A stretch of 64,000 nt of DNA from Armigeres subalbatus. Taxonomy: Eukaryota > Arthropoda > Insecta > Diptera > Culicidae. Below, piece after piece: positions 11,768 to 25,261 of the stretch. The number at the start of each line of letters is the position of its first letter. The first letter of the stretch is position 1. The notes under the pieces were generated by a model, which made no database searches, was not told the origin of the DNA, and saw only the letters and a list, made by a program, of their open reading frames with translations. The position numbers were made by a program, and so were the translations under genes. The stretch covers positions 92,548 through 156,547 of the forward strand of contig NW_026942935.1 in NCBI RefSeq assembly GCF_024139115.2, given 5' to 3'.

Positions 11768-12370
11768 AGTTGAACACGAAAGATATTGAATAAAATGGAC
11801 GTGACCGGTTTCTCCAAGGCAACTTACGGACGAGGTGATATTCATGGAACAACTGGCTTATTGAAGACCCATCAAAGGTGTGTACGTTGAAGAAAGCGCT
11901 ATATGGTTTGAAACAGTCAGAACAGTCAGAAACAGAAGAAATACGAACAGTTCCATACAAGAAGCAGTGGGTTCGTTGGATGTACGTGGCATGTGCAACA
12001 AGGCTGGATATTGGGTTTTGTGAACATGGTGAGAAATTCAGTAATAACCCCGGTCGGACGTCATTGGGAGGCAGCAAAATGCATTATACGCCATCTCGAA
12101 AGCAACAAAACCGTTTGCAATATTCTAAGTATGGTAACTATATAAAGGCTACTCGGACACAGATTGGGGAGGATTGATGAACGAAAATCTCCTCCTGAAC
12201 GGAGATTTGGATGAACGAAACGACTGTCCGTAATCTACCAGTTGTCCGCACGCTAAATCAAGGAAACATACTTCGAATTACATTTCAACAAAGCAGCAAC
12301 CCAGATGGATTTATTGAAACCTTAACTACAAAAGCATGAAGATTTCAAAAGATGGTCGGTATCCTGAGTT
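11768..12370 (+). pseudogene. Copia RT remainder and RNase H, with internal deletion
   Basis: After the duplicated AGTTGAA the frame reads VEHERY, then MDVTGF...GNLR (11,795-11,830), EDPSKVCTLKKALYGLKQS (about 11,862-11,925), and almost at once VPYKKQWVRWMYVACATRLDIGF (about 11,950-12,017). In complete copia pol these two blocks are separated by the segment with the catalytic Y-V-D-D box, so an internal deletion near 11,925-11,950 removed the RT active site. RNase H traces follow: FSNNPGR, GYSDTDWGGLMNERKS (12,148-12,190), then KHEDFKRW (12,338-12,357). Dead element. Confidence 0.8.
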
Positions 12371-12379
12371 AAGGAGGAG
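12371..12379 (+). promoter_or_regulatory. Copia polypurine tract
   Basis: The nine purines AAGGAGGAG lie directly before the first base of the 3' LTR. In LTR retrotransposons this tract primes plus-strand cDNA synthesis. Position and composition are textbook. Confidence 0.75.
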
Positions 12380-12500
12380 TGTTATGAACAGATAAAAAAG
12401 TAGTAACCCACAATATCCCTTATTTGGTAGTAACCGCTCATTAGTTCTTCAAACTTCATCCAATACGGACGTGTTTTTAACGTGTTTTCTTTAACTCTCA
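12380..12500 (+). repeat. 3' LTR of the copia element
   Basis: Starts TGTTATGAACAG and ends ACTCTCA, giving the usual TG...CA termini. It matches 1-147 in three blocks but lacks about 50 bp present there and has a short extra CGTGTTTTTAACGTG duplication. The next bases are ATTAC, the likely right half of a 5-bp target duplication; the left half lies outside the window. Confidence 0.8.
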
Positions 12501-15500
12501 ATTACATCGCAATTAGAACAGACCCAGCCAGGGCCAATGTCGACGAAGCCTTAACAAAGAAATAAAGAAAGCTGATAGGAATCCTGCCTGTTTTCGATTC
12601 AACGGACACGCCCTCAGGAGCTCAAACGGTTGTTGATGCATTTAATTTGAAGCCTATATGGATTTTGGCCACATTAATCGACAAATTGACCTTCGTATTC
12701 TTTCAATCTGAAAATTAGATGAAAAGCATGATTGAGCAGATTAGTGAAAATATAATTGATATGTCGAAGAACAATTTTCCACGAAACACTGTGCTATGCA
12801 TGAAATATTTCAATTAGTTCTCAGCTGGTAACGTTAATACTACTCCCAATGACTCCATGAAAAGCAAATTGATCCACAGTATATGATAAGAATCTAGCTC
12901 AATGCTTATTTTGTTGAAATTTTGGGAGGGAGCAAGTTATCTGCCTTAAATCTGAACAAATAAAAACAACCAAACGGCTGTTTTATCTGTTATTGATCTT
13001 GATGCGAAATTTCAGATTGAAATTATCCATCTGGTCCGCAATGACAAAAATATACATTTAAATTGGGGAATATTATGCCGGAATAAGTTTGCGAATCAAT
13101 TACGGAGGCGCAGTACTGGTACGCAATCTATAAATTGGTCATCGCATCGAATTTTCATTTGGCTTGATATCCCCACGGAAATTTATCAAATTATTTCTTT
13201 TTTCATCAAAATGGATCCATAACGCGAGGGACATCCTGGCTACAGCAAGACTTCACAGGATTAATCATCTCTCGTCAATTAGAAGTATTCCCCAAACCGA
13301 ACGATTCTGCAAACCTTGTTTTCTATTTTGCCATTTCAAAAGTGAATTTTGAAATAATTCAAAAGGCGCTCAATGAGCAATACAGGGCGATTTATTAGTG
13401 CGATCATCGATCCAAAAGAATCAGACAGCAGGTGGGTAAGTGGGGGCAACTGGTGGCACCTCAACCCAATTAATCGGCAACTTATCGTCTATGCTCCTGA
13501 ATCGACAGCGTTGCTACAACGCCGCCCCACCATCATTGGGATTATCCCTGTCTTCATGCTGCGAAGATAGCAACACTAATTTATTCCGCCTAGAATCGTA
13601 CTTTTTGCGCTTAGGAATGTACACGCATTGGTTTGTTAGACGGTTAAGAAATTTGATTTATCTCCGATCGATTTGTTGTTGGGTAGCTGGAAAGAATACA
13701 TTGAATTTTAAACAACTTCCATTCTGAATAGAGGGCCGCTGCTTTATCTGCTTGCCTCAGATTCAGAGTTATCCGTGGTGAACCTTCATTTCCAACCATT
13801 AGTTTTGGGTGTGGGTTGGTTCATTGGCATTGAATAAATGCGACAGAATGGAAAACCGTTTATCATCGGAGTTTTGAACTTTACAATACTTGATTTTTTT
13901 AGAGCACACATTTGCTGATTTATTTTATCGTAGTTGCTTGACTTTCAAATTTGATGAATATTAGTTGTAACCTTCCGTGATGTAATTTGTATATAGAAAC
14001 CGTTCTGATTTAAAATATCGCAGCTCGAAGAATCTTGATTAATATGGTAAAACCTATTATGGAGCAGCATGTTGAATTGAAACAGCTCCCTATAGGCAAT
14101 CATTTCTGAGTTTTCAAATGAATTCGTTAATAGAACAATATTCCATTACCATAGGCCCAAATGCGCCAACCATCACTTGACAAATTATGCTTCTGTTCTC
14201 AAACAAGACATATAAATCAGAATTCGCACAAAAGTCACTCGGAAGCCACAAAAGCAGTAATTGACATTGTCGTTCCGCCACTTGAGCCAACATACATATA
14301 CATTACCATTCAAGTCGTTCGCGGGTCTCCCAACCCAGCTGAATCAAACATAATACCAGCATTCTTATTCTGTTCCGTTAACTCCGTTTCCTTCATTCCC
14401 AATGCTCATTCACCGCCACAAACCGGCGCTAATTTGCTGTACTTCATATACCACGACGACATCCGTGTGGTTTCTACCATACGACATCCACGCCAATGGT
14501 GCCACCGGAAAGGCGAAATCCTATTAGGCATAAATCGTGGTTTTACGAAGATAACAGCGTAGCGGCCACAGAGAAAAAATCCCGCCCGATGGATTTCCTT
14601 TCGAATGGTGCAATCCATCTTCGAACCATTTCAGATATACATTCATCTTCACACTAAATTATTGCTTGATTTGGAGACGGTTTTCCATGTTAAGATGGAA
14701 TAGATATTGGAAGATTTTTGTTGTGGATGTATGTGACTTTGGAGGTTCATTGATTTCAAAATAATACGAGTCTTCTTAATATGTTAAGAGGACAGATAAC
14801 AAATTCTGGATGTATATGAAAATTAACTGGACTGAGATCTCGAGCAAGGAATCCAGATCAGGCATGCCAATGCCATGAAGGCTAAAGGGTTATTTGACGA
14901 AAAATTCAGTTATTTATTTAGTTAACATCAATACACGGTTCGAGGCATCAGCTCTCCATCCTCGGTTCTCCAAATCTCGCCAAATCTATTTGTAGGGGAG
15001 ATAGCTAAGCAAAGACTGCTTTAAAGTCTTAGCTGTAGGTATTTTTATTCATATTCCTGCCTCATGCAACAGTCGAACAATATACCAAGCTGATGCTATC
15101 TTAACATTGTGAAAATCTCAACAATATTGATAATATTGCAGTTTCCAAAAAGCATTGATATTTTGTTACCGGAAACTAATGAGGAAAAACGCCTTTTAGC
15201 TGGCAGCTCTTAAGGAACAACGCACCATGCGTCGGCGTATCAGCATTCTGGTATGGAAAGTGCGTGGAGCCGCGTTGTACATTGTCGGTTATTCCCACTA
15301 GCATCGCTAAAATGTTATATGCTTCATCAAAATGGAAATTTCTTGCCTTCCTATCGAATATGTCGAAACTTTTTTCGCTTACATAATTTTCGGTCTTGTT
15401 TTGTTACGAACATCTCAAACACAGTAAACATGAGGAAATACCCAAAAGGAGTTTTGCATAGGGGGCGTTTTGGGGCCTCTTGCCCTACTTGGTACGCCCA

Positions 15501-15634
15501 TCTAACTCGCTGCGCTCTACCCTTTCTTGTAGGTAGTTGCCGGGTCGGAAGAGTTCACCAGGTTTGCAGGGTTGTTGCCCGGAATTCCTCCAACATGCAG
15601 TGCCCATGGAACTCTTCCAGCTTTTACTATCTTC
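12501..15634. other. Unassigned flank between copia and satellite
   Basis: No gene is recognised. Two plus-strand frames of 133 codons (14,161-14,562 and 15,253-15,654) have no motif I know. The first lies in a GC-richer stretch that is also open on the other strand, so neither frame is convincing. A few GC-richer islands (13,440-13,570; 14,270-14,600; 15,240-15,600) in AT-rich DNA could be old transposon pieces or host sequence. Confidence 0.35.
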
Positions 15635-18600
15635 TATGGATTGGATTGATTTGATTGATTTTGATTGATTCGATTGTTTGGTTGATTCGGATTGTTGGTT
15701 GATTGTTGGATTGGTTTTGGATTGTTGGATTGTTGATTGGTTGGTTGTTGGATTGAATTTGATTGAATTTGGATTGATCTGGTTGTTTGGATTGTTTGAT
15801 TGGTTTGGATTGGTTTGGATTGTTTGATTGTTGTTGTTTGTTGTTGGTTTGATTTGGTTGTTGGATTGTTGGATTGTTTAGATTGGATTGGATTGTTGGA
15901 TTTGTTGTTTGGATTGTTTGGATTGTTGTTGGATTTGGTTGTTTGATTGGTTTGATTGTTGTTTGGTTGGTTTGATTGATTTGGATTGATTGGTTTGATT
16001 GTTTGATGGTTCGGGATTGTTTGTTTGGATTTGGGTTTGGATTGTTTGATTGTTTGGATTTGGATTTGATTGATTTGATTGGATTTGATTGGATTTGGAT
16101 TGGTTTTGTGTTTGGTTGGATTTGCGATTGTTGATTTGATTGTTTGGTTGTTTGATTGTTTGGTTGGTTTGATTGATTGGTTTGAATTGGTTGGATTGTT
16201 TGGATTGGTTGGATTGGTTTTGATTGGATTTGGATTGTTTTGTTGTTTTGGATTGGTTCTATTTATTTATGATATTGATTGATTTATGGTTGGTTTATCA
16301 TTTGACTATTACTATGATTGGTTGGTTGATTGACTGATTGACTGATTTGATATTTGATTGATTTGGTTGATTGTTGATTTGGATTAATGGATTCGTTGTT
16401 TTATTGTTTGATTGATGTTGGATTGATTGATTGATTGTTGATTGATTGGTATTTGATTGGATTTGATTGATTTGATTGATTTGTTTGATTGTGATTTGAT
16501 TGATTGATTGATTTGATTGATTTATTGATTGACTCATGATTGTTGGAGATTTGATTGATGTTGACGTATTTGATTTAGATTTGGGATTTGATTGATTGAT
16601 TTGGATTGATTTGATGTGATTGTTGATTGATTTGGATTGATATTGGATTGATTTGGGTTTGATGAATTTGATGATTTGATTCTGATGATTTGATGTTGAT
16701 TGATGTTGGATGATTGATTTCGATTGATTTGGATTGTGATTTTTGATGATTGATTATGGATTTGATTGATTGATTGGATTGTTGGATTTGAGTATTCTGG
16801 ATTGGATTTGATTGATTTGGATTGATTTGGATCATGATGGATTGTGATCATTGGACCGATCTGATGGATGGATTTGAGACTACTGACCTTCTGATCTGAA
16901 TCGACTCTGGATAATGACCTATCGATGGATGATGATCTGGTGACGACTTCTGACTGACTTGGATGCTTGGAACGGTCTACTGGACTGTTTGATTGATGAC
17001 TTATGATTTGACCTTGGATCGATGGACTGATACTGATCTGTGATTGAGATCGCTGATTCTGATTGACGGATTGACTGGTTCACTATTTGGATGATCTGAC
17101 TGACTGGACTGTGGATCGAATCTGATCTCATCGTGATACTGATCCGGATGACTTTGGATTTGCGACTTGATTGTGACTGATCTTCTGATTGGATGACTTC
17201 GATTGTGACTGATGATCTGTGGACTATGATTTGTGGACTTATGATTGGTGATCTGGGAGGATTGACTGATTGATCGACTCTGGACTTTGATTGCATTTGA
17301 TGAATTGACTCTATGACTATGACTTGATTGACTGATGATCTGATCTGTGATTACGATCTTGATGATTGACTGGTCTGACCGACTTGACTGATTACTGACC
17401 TTGGCGATTTGCTCTGAGATTGGACTTAGTGGACCGATTGGATTTGCGATCTTGATCGTCGCGATGATCTGATGTTGACCGACTGTGATCGATGCTGATG
17501 GATGACTGACGTTGGATCTGACTGATTGGATGTCGGCGATTGATTGACTGACCTGATGACTTTGATCTGATGACTTGGCTGACTTGCTGACCTGTGATTT
17601 TGCCTGCTGGACTGACGATCTTGGTCGACTGCCTCGATGACTCTGATTACTGTGATCCTATCGATTGGATTCGTCTGACTGACTGACTGACGCTGGACCT
17701 GATCGATTGGATGTGATGATGACTCTCTGACTGACGGATTCATACTCGAGACTGAAGACTCTGATTGTGATTCCGATGCTGCTGGATTGATGATTACTGA
17801 CTATTGATTTGATTGATTTGGATTGATTTGATCGATTTGATTGATTTTTGATTTGATTGATACGATTGGATTGACTTTGACTGTTGGTGATTTGGATTGG
17901 ATTTGGTTGATTGACTTGATTGATGGATTGATTTGATTGATTTTTGACTATGACTTGGTGATTGATTTGACTGACTTGACTGTGTTGATTTGATCGATTT
18001 GGACTGGATTTGATGATTTGATTATATTTGATATGATTGATTTGAGATCGATTTTGATTGATTTGATTGGATGTGATTGATTGATTTGATCTGATTTGAT
18101 GATTGGATCTGTCGATATGATTCGGATGGATGGATTTGACTTTGATTTCGAGATTGATAATTGATTGACTGATCGCTGACTCATGATTGGATCTGGATAC
18201 TTGATCGATTGGATTTGGTCGATGATCTGATCGATACTGGATTGGAATGATGTCTGGACTGATTCGATCTGAACGATTGTGGATTGATTGATGATCTGAG
18301 ACTTGTGGATGACTTGATTGGATGATTGGCGATCTGCGACTCTGTGATTTTGGATTTTGGATCTGATTTGCAAGATTGATCTTGGACTGATACTGACTGA
18401 TGTGATTGATACTCGATCGATCTGGATCTGGATTGATCTGAAATCGATTGATTGGTTTGACTTGATCTGATCTGATTCGATTTCGGACTCGACTTTGATG
18501 GATTTGGATGATTTGACTGGATTTGATTGACTGGTTTGACTGATTGATTGATCTGATCTGGACTTGTTTGATGATCTGTTGATCTGGATGACTTGGTACT

Positions 18601-21600
18601 ACTGACTTGATGGGACTGGATTGATGACTGGATTGCTGATTGGTTGCTGGATGTGCTGACACTTGACTGATATATTTGACGGTTTGTTGATTGATTTGAT
18701 TGATGACTGGATTTGGATTGATTTGGATTGACTTTGATTGAACGATTTGGATTGATTTGATGCTGATTTATCGATTGCTGATTTGATTGGATTTGGATTG
18801 ATTTGTGATTTGATTGATTGATTATTGATTGATTGATTGATGATTGGATTTGATTGATCGTTGATTGTGGATTTGACTGGATTTGCTGGATTGATTGATT
18901 ATGGATTTGTGGATTATGGATTGTCGTTGGTGATTGATGATTTGGATTGTTGACTGTTGATTGTTTGATTTATGGATTGGATTGTCGATTGATTTGGATT
19001 GATTGTGATGACTGGATTTGTGATTTGATTTTGATTGATCTGCTGGATCGGATTGTTGGAGATCTGTGATCGCTGACTATTGATGTGGACTTCTGATTGA
19101 TATTTGTGGACTGATGACACTATATGATTTGAAATTATTGATTGGATACTCTGAGACTGGTGATCGGATGCTTACCGGATCTGTGGATCTGTGATTAGGA
19201 TGCTATGACTGACTCCTGACGCTGGATCTGATGATGACTGACTGGATGATTCTTGATTGGACTAGATCGCTGGATCTACTGATTACTGACGTAGATTGAT
19301 GACTTGATGTTGATGCCTGATCTGTGCAGATGGGTGATCTTGATCGACTTATTGATTTACTGACTTGACTGATGTTCCGATACTGATTGACGATGGCTGC
19401 GGATCGATTGGTCGATTCCTTGGTGCTGTCTGACGATGCTGACCTGGATCATCTGACCACTGCTGGATCTGACTGGATCTGGTTTGATCGCTGGTTGACT
19501 TGGATCTCTGGATGACTGGTGGTCGACGATGATCTGACGTCGTAATTGACTGACTGCTGACTGGATTGGCTGACTCCGAACGATCGACTGCTGGGACTGG
19601 CTGATCTGGACTGGACTCTATGGATGACTGATTCTGACTTATCGCGACTGAACTGCTATGAGACTCGGGTACGACTGGTGACCGATCTGGATCGACTCGA
19701 CTGACCTGGACTGGATCGGACTCGATGGATCTGGATTTGGATCGACTTCGGATCTGATCTGATCTGGACTTGGATTGATCTGACCGATTTGGATCTGATC
19801 TGACTGTCTGACTGCTCCGACGTTCGACTGACTGACTGGATCTGGCTGGACTGCGATCTTCGACTGATGACTGCTGTGGATGATCTGAACGGATCTGACT
19901 GGATCTGACTGCTGATCTGGATGATTTGGACTGATTTGGACTGACCTGCGATCGATCTTGACTGATTGGACTGGACTTTGGACTGGATCGGACTCGATCT
20001 GACTGACTTGACTGGATCTGGACTGGATCTGACGACTGACTTGACTGGATCGGATGGATCGGACTGATGACTTACTGATCTGGACTGGATTGATCGGATC
20101 TGCGACCTGTGCCTGATTGACTCCGGATTTGACTCTGATTGACTGACTGACGTCTGGATCATGACTGACTGACTGACGTTGGATTGGATCGAATTGACTG
20201 GATCTGACTTACCGATCTGGATTCGACTTCGATCGACTGGATTACGATCCGGATCGTGATCGGACTGATCGACTGATCCTGACTGATCTGACTGACTGGA
20301 CTGACTTGAGACTCCTGGATCGACTTGACCTGTTGGATCGATCTTGACTGGATCTGGACTGGATTGACTGGATCGATCTGGACTGGGATTTGATCGAACT
20401 GGACTGGATCTGACTGGATTCGATTTACTGACTTTGATCTGGACGATTTGACTGGATCTGACTGGATCGCTGGATCTGGATCTGATCTGGAACTATCTGA
20501 CCTGATCGGATCGACTATGATTGACTTGGACTGACCGATTGACTTGATCGATCTGGCGTTGACTGGATTCCTGACTGACTGCTGGATCTGGACTATGGAC
20601 TGACTCTGGACTGACTCCTTGGATCGACTTGATCGATCTTGGACTGATCTGGACCTGACTGGATTGACGATCTGACTGGATTTGATCTGGAACGACTCGA
20701 CTGGATCGACGATCACCTGACTGATCTACTGACTGGATCTGACTGACCGATCGGATCGACTGTCGATTTGATCGTTCTGGACTGGATCTCCGGACTGGAT
20801 TCTATACGGATCTTGGACTGGACTGGACTGGATCTGACTGGATTTGACTGATCTTGGATCTGGATGCTGGATCTGGACTGATCGTCGACCTGACTCGACC
20901 TGGATTGATTTGGAGACTGACTGATCTGGACTGGTATTCTGGATTTTGACTATCGGACTGACTTACGGATCCTGGACTGGATCTTGGATTCCTGATTGGA
21001 TTTGACTGACTGATCAGAATTTGGATCTGACTGGGATTCGATCGGACCGATCGGACCGACTCTGGATTCGAGATCTGGACGGAATCTTGGACTCGATCGA
21101 CTGCGACTGCGACTCTGGACTGATCTTGATCTGACTCTGACTGACACTGGATCTGATCGTTGGACCGATCTTGGACTGGATTGCTTGAACGATCTGACCG
21201 ACCTGACTGATCTTTGACATTGACGTTGGATCGACTCCGTTGTGACGACTCTTGGACTGACGATCGTCTGAGACCGGACTGACCTGGCGATTGATTCTGG
21301 ACGATTCCATTGACTTCTGACTGGTGGATGACTTTGATGATTGGACTGACTGACTGTGGATTGACGTCTGATCTGATCTTGGCTGATTCTGACTGGACTT
21401 GACTGGATTGTGATCGGATGTCTGACTGGATCTGTGATCCGGATTCGATCATCTTGGACTGGACCTGGATCGACTGGATCTGACTCGGACTGGATCAGCT
21501 TGAACTGATCGACTGACTTGACTGACTCTGGATTGACTGACTTGGTGGATTGACTGACTGGATCGGACTCTGGACTGACTGACTGACTGACCTGGATGGA

Positions 21601-23997
21601 CTCGACTTGGACTGGACTCAGACTTTGGACCTGACTGACTGGATTGACTGATTGGACGACTCTGACTCGATTGGATCTGATCGACTGACCTGGATCGATC
21701 CGCGGATCTGACTGATCTTGGATCTGATCTTGACTGTTGCGATTTGGACATCGACGGTCTGATGACTGACCGACTGGACTGGATTTGTGACTGAGACGAC
21801 TGGATTGATGATCTGAACGGACGGATTGATTTGACTGATCGTGATTTGTCATTGGACTGTTGGGATGATTTGAGATCGATTGACTTGGATTTCGTCTGAC
21901 TATCGGATTTGATTGGATCATTGACTGATTGATTGATTGGATTCTGATTGATTTGATTGATTTGATGTGATCTTGAATCGATCTTGGATATGACTTGGAT
22001 TGATTGATACTTTGGTGATTGATTGTATTGATCGACTTTGGACTGACTTGGATTCGACTTTGGACTGTGATTTGACTGGATCTTGGATGAGGTTTGGATT
22101 GGACTTTGATTGATTTGGACTATGGATTTGACTGATTCTGATTTGACTGATTTTGGACTTGATTCGATTGATTTGACTCTGATTGATCACTGCTTGATTG
22201 ACTTTGATTGGATTGGACTTCGGACATTGATCTGAACTGAATTGATTAGGATGATTTTGACTTGATGATCCTGACTTGACTTGGATGGATTAATTGGATT
22301 TGGACTTGACGGATTGATTTGGACTGATTTGACTGATCGATTGATTCGATTGACTGATTGATGACTTGACTTGATTGGACTTGATTTGGATTGGATTTGA
22401 TGATCAGTGATTGATTGAACTGATGGATTCGACTTTGACTGATCAGACTCGCGGATTCGATCTACTGCCGAGATTGGATTGATCATACTGATCTACACTG
22501 GATGACCTGATATGCCTGACGATCTGACTACTACTGATCTGATGTTGACGATCTGACCTGGATGATCTGATCTGGGATCGACTGGTCGAGGGATCAGATG
22601 ATGCTGGTGATATGATGGATCTGGACTTGACTATGACTGATCTTGGACTGGTGACTTGACTGACTCCTGATGATTACGAGGATCCTGGACTGCTGATGAT
22701 TCTGATGCTGATGATCTTGACCGACTACTGACTACGTCTGGACCGATCCACACCTGACCTTTGACTTGACTTTGACTCGACGGATCGACTGTGCTGACTG
22801 ACTGGATTGCGTTGGATCTGGACTTACTCGAGATTGGACCTTGATTGCGATTGGATCGATTGACGATCCTGATGACCTGATTGATTGACTGATCTTGATC
22901 GATTTGACTGGACTTGATTGGAATTGACTGGATTGATCTTGGTTGACTTGACTCCTGGGATGACCTTTGATCTTGGATTGACGATTTGATGATCTGATGG
23001 ACTTGATCTGATTTGATGCGTTTGATTGATGATTGATCTATGACTTGATGATTTGATTGATGGTGGACTTTTGACTTGATGTTGACTTCCGATGACTGAT
23101 GATTTTGGATCGGATTGTTGATCGGGATTTGACTGGATTTGGACTGACTTTGATGGACTTGATGGATTTGATTGATTTGGACTTGGATTTGTATTGATTG
23201 TGATTTGATGATTTGACTTGACTTGGATTGATTGATGATTGATTGGACCCTGGATTTGGTTGATCTGACTTGGATTGATGTGATCTTGATTGGATCTTTG
23301 GATGATCTTCTGACTGACTTGGATGATCTGCGATCTGATGATCTGACTGCTGACCTGACTTGCTGATTTGATCGGATCTTGATTGATCTTGGATTGATTG
23401 GATACCTTGATGATTGATTCGATGACTCTGATGGATCTGATATCTGGATCTGACGACTCTACTGATGATGATTTGGACCCTGGACTTGGACTGATGGATC
23501 TGATGTGATCAATTGATTGACTGATCTGGATTGACTTATTGGACTTGGATGCTCCTGATGACTGATCTGGATTGATTTGATTGGATTTGATTGATTGGAT
23601 TGATTTGATTGATTGATTGATTTGATTGATTTGGACTTGATTTGGATTGATTTTGACTGATTTGACTGATTTGGATTGATTTGACTGGATTTGGATTGGA
23701 TTTGATTGATCTGATTGATTTCGATTGATTTTGGATTGGATTTTGGTCGATCGATTTGGATTGATTTGATTGATTTGATTGATTTGATTGATTTGATTGA
23801 TTTGATTGATTTGGATTGATTTGATTGATTTGGATTGATTTGGATTGAATTTGATTGGATTTGATGATTTTGGATTGATTTGATTGGATTTGATTGATTT
23901 GATTGATTTGATTGGGTTGATTTGAATGGATTTGGAATGATTTGGATTGATTTGATTGATTTGATTGGATTTGATTTGATTGATTGATTAGATTGAT
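15635..23997 (+). repeat. 8.4-kb GATT/GACT short-word satellite
   Basis: The tract is made of 4-5-base words of the form TGAY, TTGAY and TGGAY (Y is T or C), with nearly every A preceded by G. There is no fixed longer period. C-poor blocks lie at about 15,640-16,860, 17,800-18,060, 18,660-19,060, 21,900-22,300 and 23,560-23,997. C-containing blocks lie at about 16,860-17,800, 18,100-18,660, 19,060-21,900 and 22,480-23,560. Changing every C to T turns the second kind into the first. The plus strand is full of TGA stops. TTA, CTA and TCA are rare on it, so the minus strand stays open for up to 334 codons of Ser/Gln/Ile/Asn/Arg-rich, non-biological protein. Edges are sharp against unique sequence on both sides. 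Confidence 0.9.
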
Positions 23998-24479
23998 AAA
24001 AAATCAAATTTCCAATTAAAAAAGCTGTTTAATTGTGATGCTGTTTATTGAATATTTTATGGAAATTTTTTAATTTTTCATGGAAAATTAAATATTTATT
24101 CCACCGTGAACGGATTTCGAATCAAATTCGTCACAGCATTTTTTAACTAAAATATTAAAACTAAAGGAAACTGTTGACTAACTACCATTGTAAAATTTCA
24201 ATACGAACCTTGAGAAGCAATCATTGATTTGTATTCCACTATCTTAAATAATTCGCAATTAGTGTAATGATGGTGTAATTATGCTCACCCGCAAAAAAAT
24301 GGCTGCAGAAACTCCGGTTTGTGGTGGCGATTTGTTTTTGATATTTGTGTTTTCAGCTCAAAGCTCACTTTCTACCTACTACAGTACTAAGAAGAAAATG
24401 TGGCGTTTGCTGTTTTGACTTAATGTCGAAATTCTCACTTCTTCGCACTCGTGTTTCTAGTTTCTAGCAGTTTCTAGCT
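23998..24479. other. AT-rich spacer, no gene
   Basis: Immediately after the satellite comes AT-rich sequence with a short inverted motif (TTTAATTTTTCATGGAAAATTAAA near 24,069) and no coding potential. Confidence 0.4.
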
Positions 24480-24497
24480 ACTTTAAAAGTTATTTTT

Positions 24498-25243
24498 AAA
24501 GCATAGCATAAGCATAGATAGCATATGTGATTGTACAATCGTGGTGGTTATAACTCAATTGCCCATCTGGGATTATAGAATGTCGCAGAGAAGATTCTCC
24601 TGTCGACCCCCTCCCTTAAACAAAAGTGACAAGCAGCAGATCTCTGTGGTTTATCACTCAGAACGAAAGAAAACAAAGTGAACTTTGCATTCTGAGGTGA
24701 TAAACTGCAAGAAACTCCTACCTGTCACCTTCATTCAAATAGGGAAGTCGACGAAGAGAACCCTCTCCACGACACCGCTCCCCACCAGACAGAGCTTGAA
24801 TTGAGCAATCTATCGATATTGTCGCAAATTGGTACTTGGGATTAGTACCTTTCCATACAGTAGCAGTTGATACCTGGCCACGTCCTTACAATCACGGAAG
24901 GAAGGAAGGAATGTTAGTTCAACATCTACCTAGTGAAGATGCAGGAACCATACTACCTTCATAGATGTCTGGAAGGAAAATTTGTGTTAGTGGTAAGGTG
25001 AATAATAGGGAGCTCTTATTCGACAATATAGAGCATTTAATAACAGTATATCAAAATAATAAAATATATTCATCAATTTACTTACGAACCGTCCTAAGGG
25101 AAAAACAAACAAAACACAAAATTTCGGCAAATCGCGCGTCGTTCTGCCGTCCGGAACAAGAGCCAACACGACTGAACTAATTAACTTTATTACTGGCCGC
25201 GCAATGCAAAACAAAAACTTCGGCAAATCGCGCGATCGTTCTC
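24498..25243 (-). mobile_element. Composite retroposon insertion with 18-bp target duplication
   Basis: The 18-mer ACTTTAAAAGTTATTTTT occurs at 24,480-24,497 and again at 25,244-25,261, bracketing this block. The left end (GCATAGCATAAGCATAG) looks like the reversed repetitive 3' tail of the SINE at 25,687-26,108. A middle piece at 24,890-24,960 (GGAAGGAATG...AGATGCAGGAACC) matches that SINE's body. The right third has no tRNA head. Instead it contains a direct repeat, TTCGGCAAATCGCGCG, at about 25,122-25,137 and 25,219-25,234. This could be a SINE-tailed retroposed transcript or a longer relative of the SINE. Confidence 0.55.
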
Positions 25244-25261
25244 ACTTTAAAAGTTATTTTT

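Noticed and set aside
14161..14562. 133-codon plus frame as a host exon
   Set aside because: No domain, the opposite strand is also open over part of it, and no splice-site or codon-use support could be seen.
15635..23997. CRISPR array or other spacer-repeat array
   Set aside because: There is no constant repeat with unique spacers. The tract is a continuous short-word satellite, and the genome is eukaryotic.
16298..24007. Long minus-strand ORFs (up to 334 and 323 codons) rich in Ser, Gln, Asn, Ile, Arg
   Set aside because: They arise because TTA, CTA and TCA are rare on the plus strand of the GATT/GACT satellite, leaving several minus frames open at once. Composition follows the repeat, with no domains.
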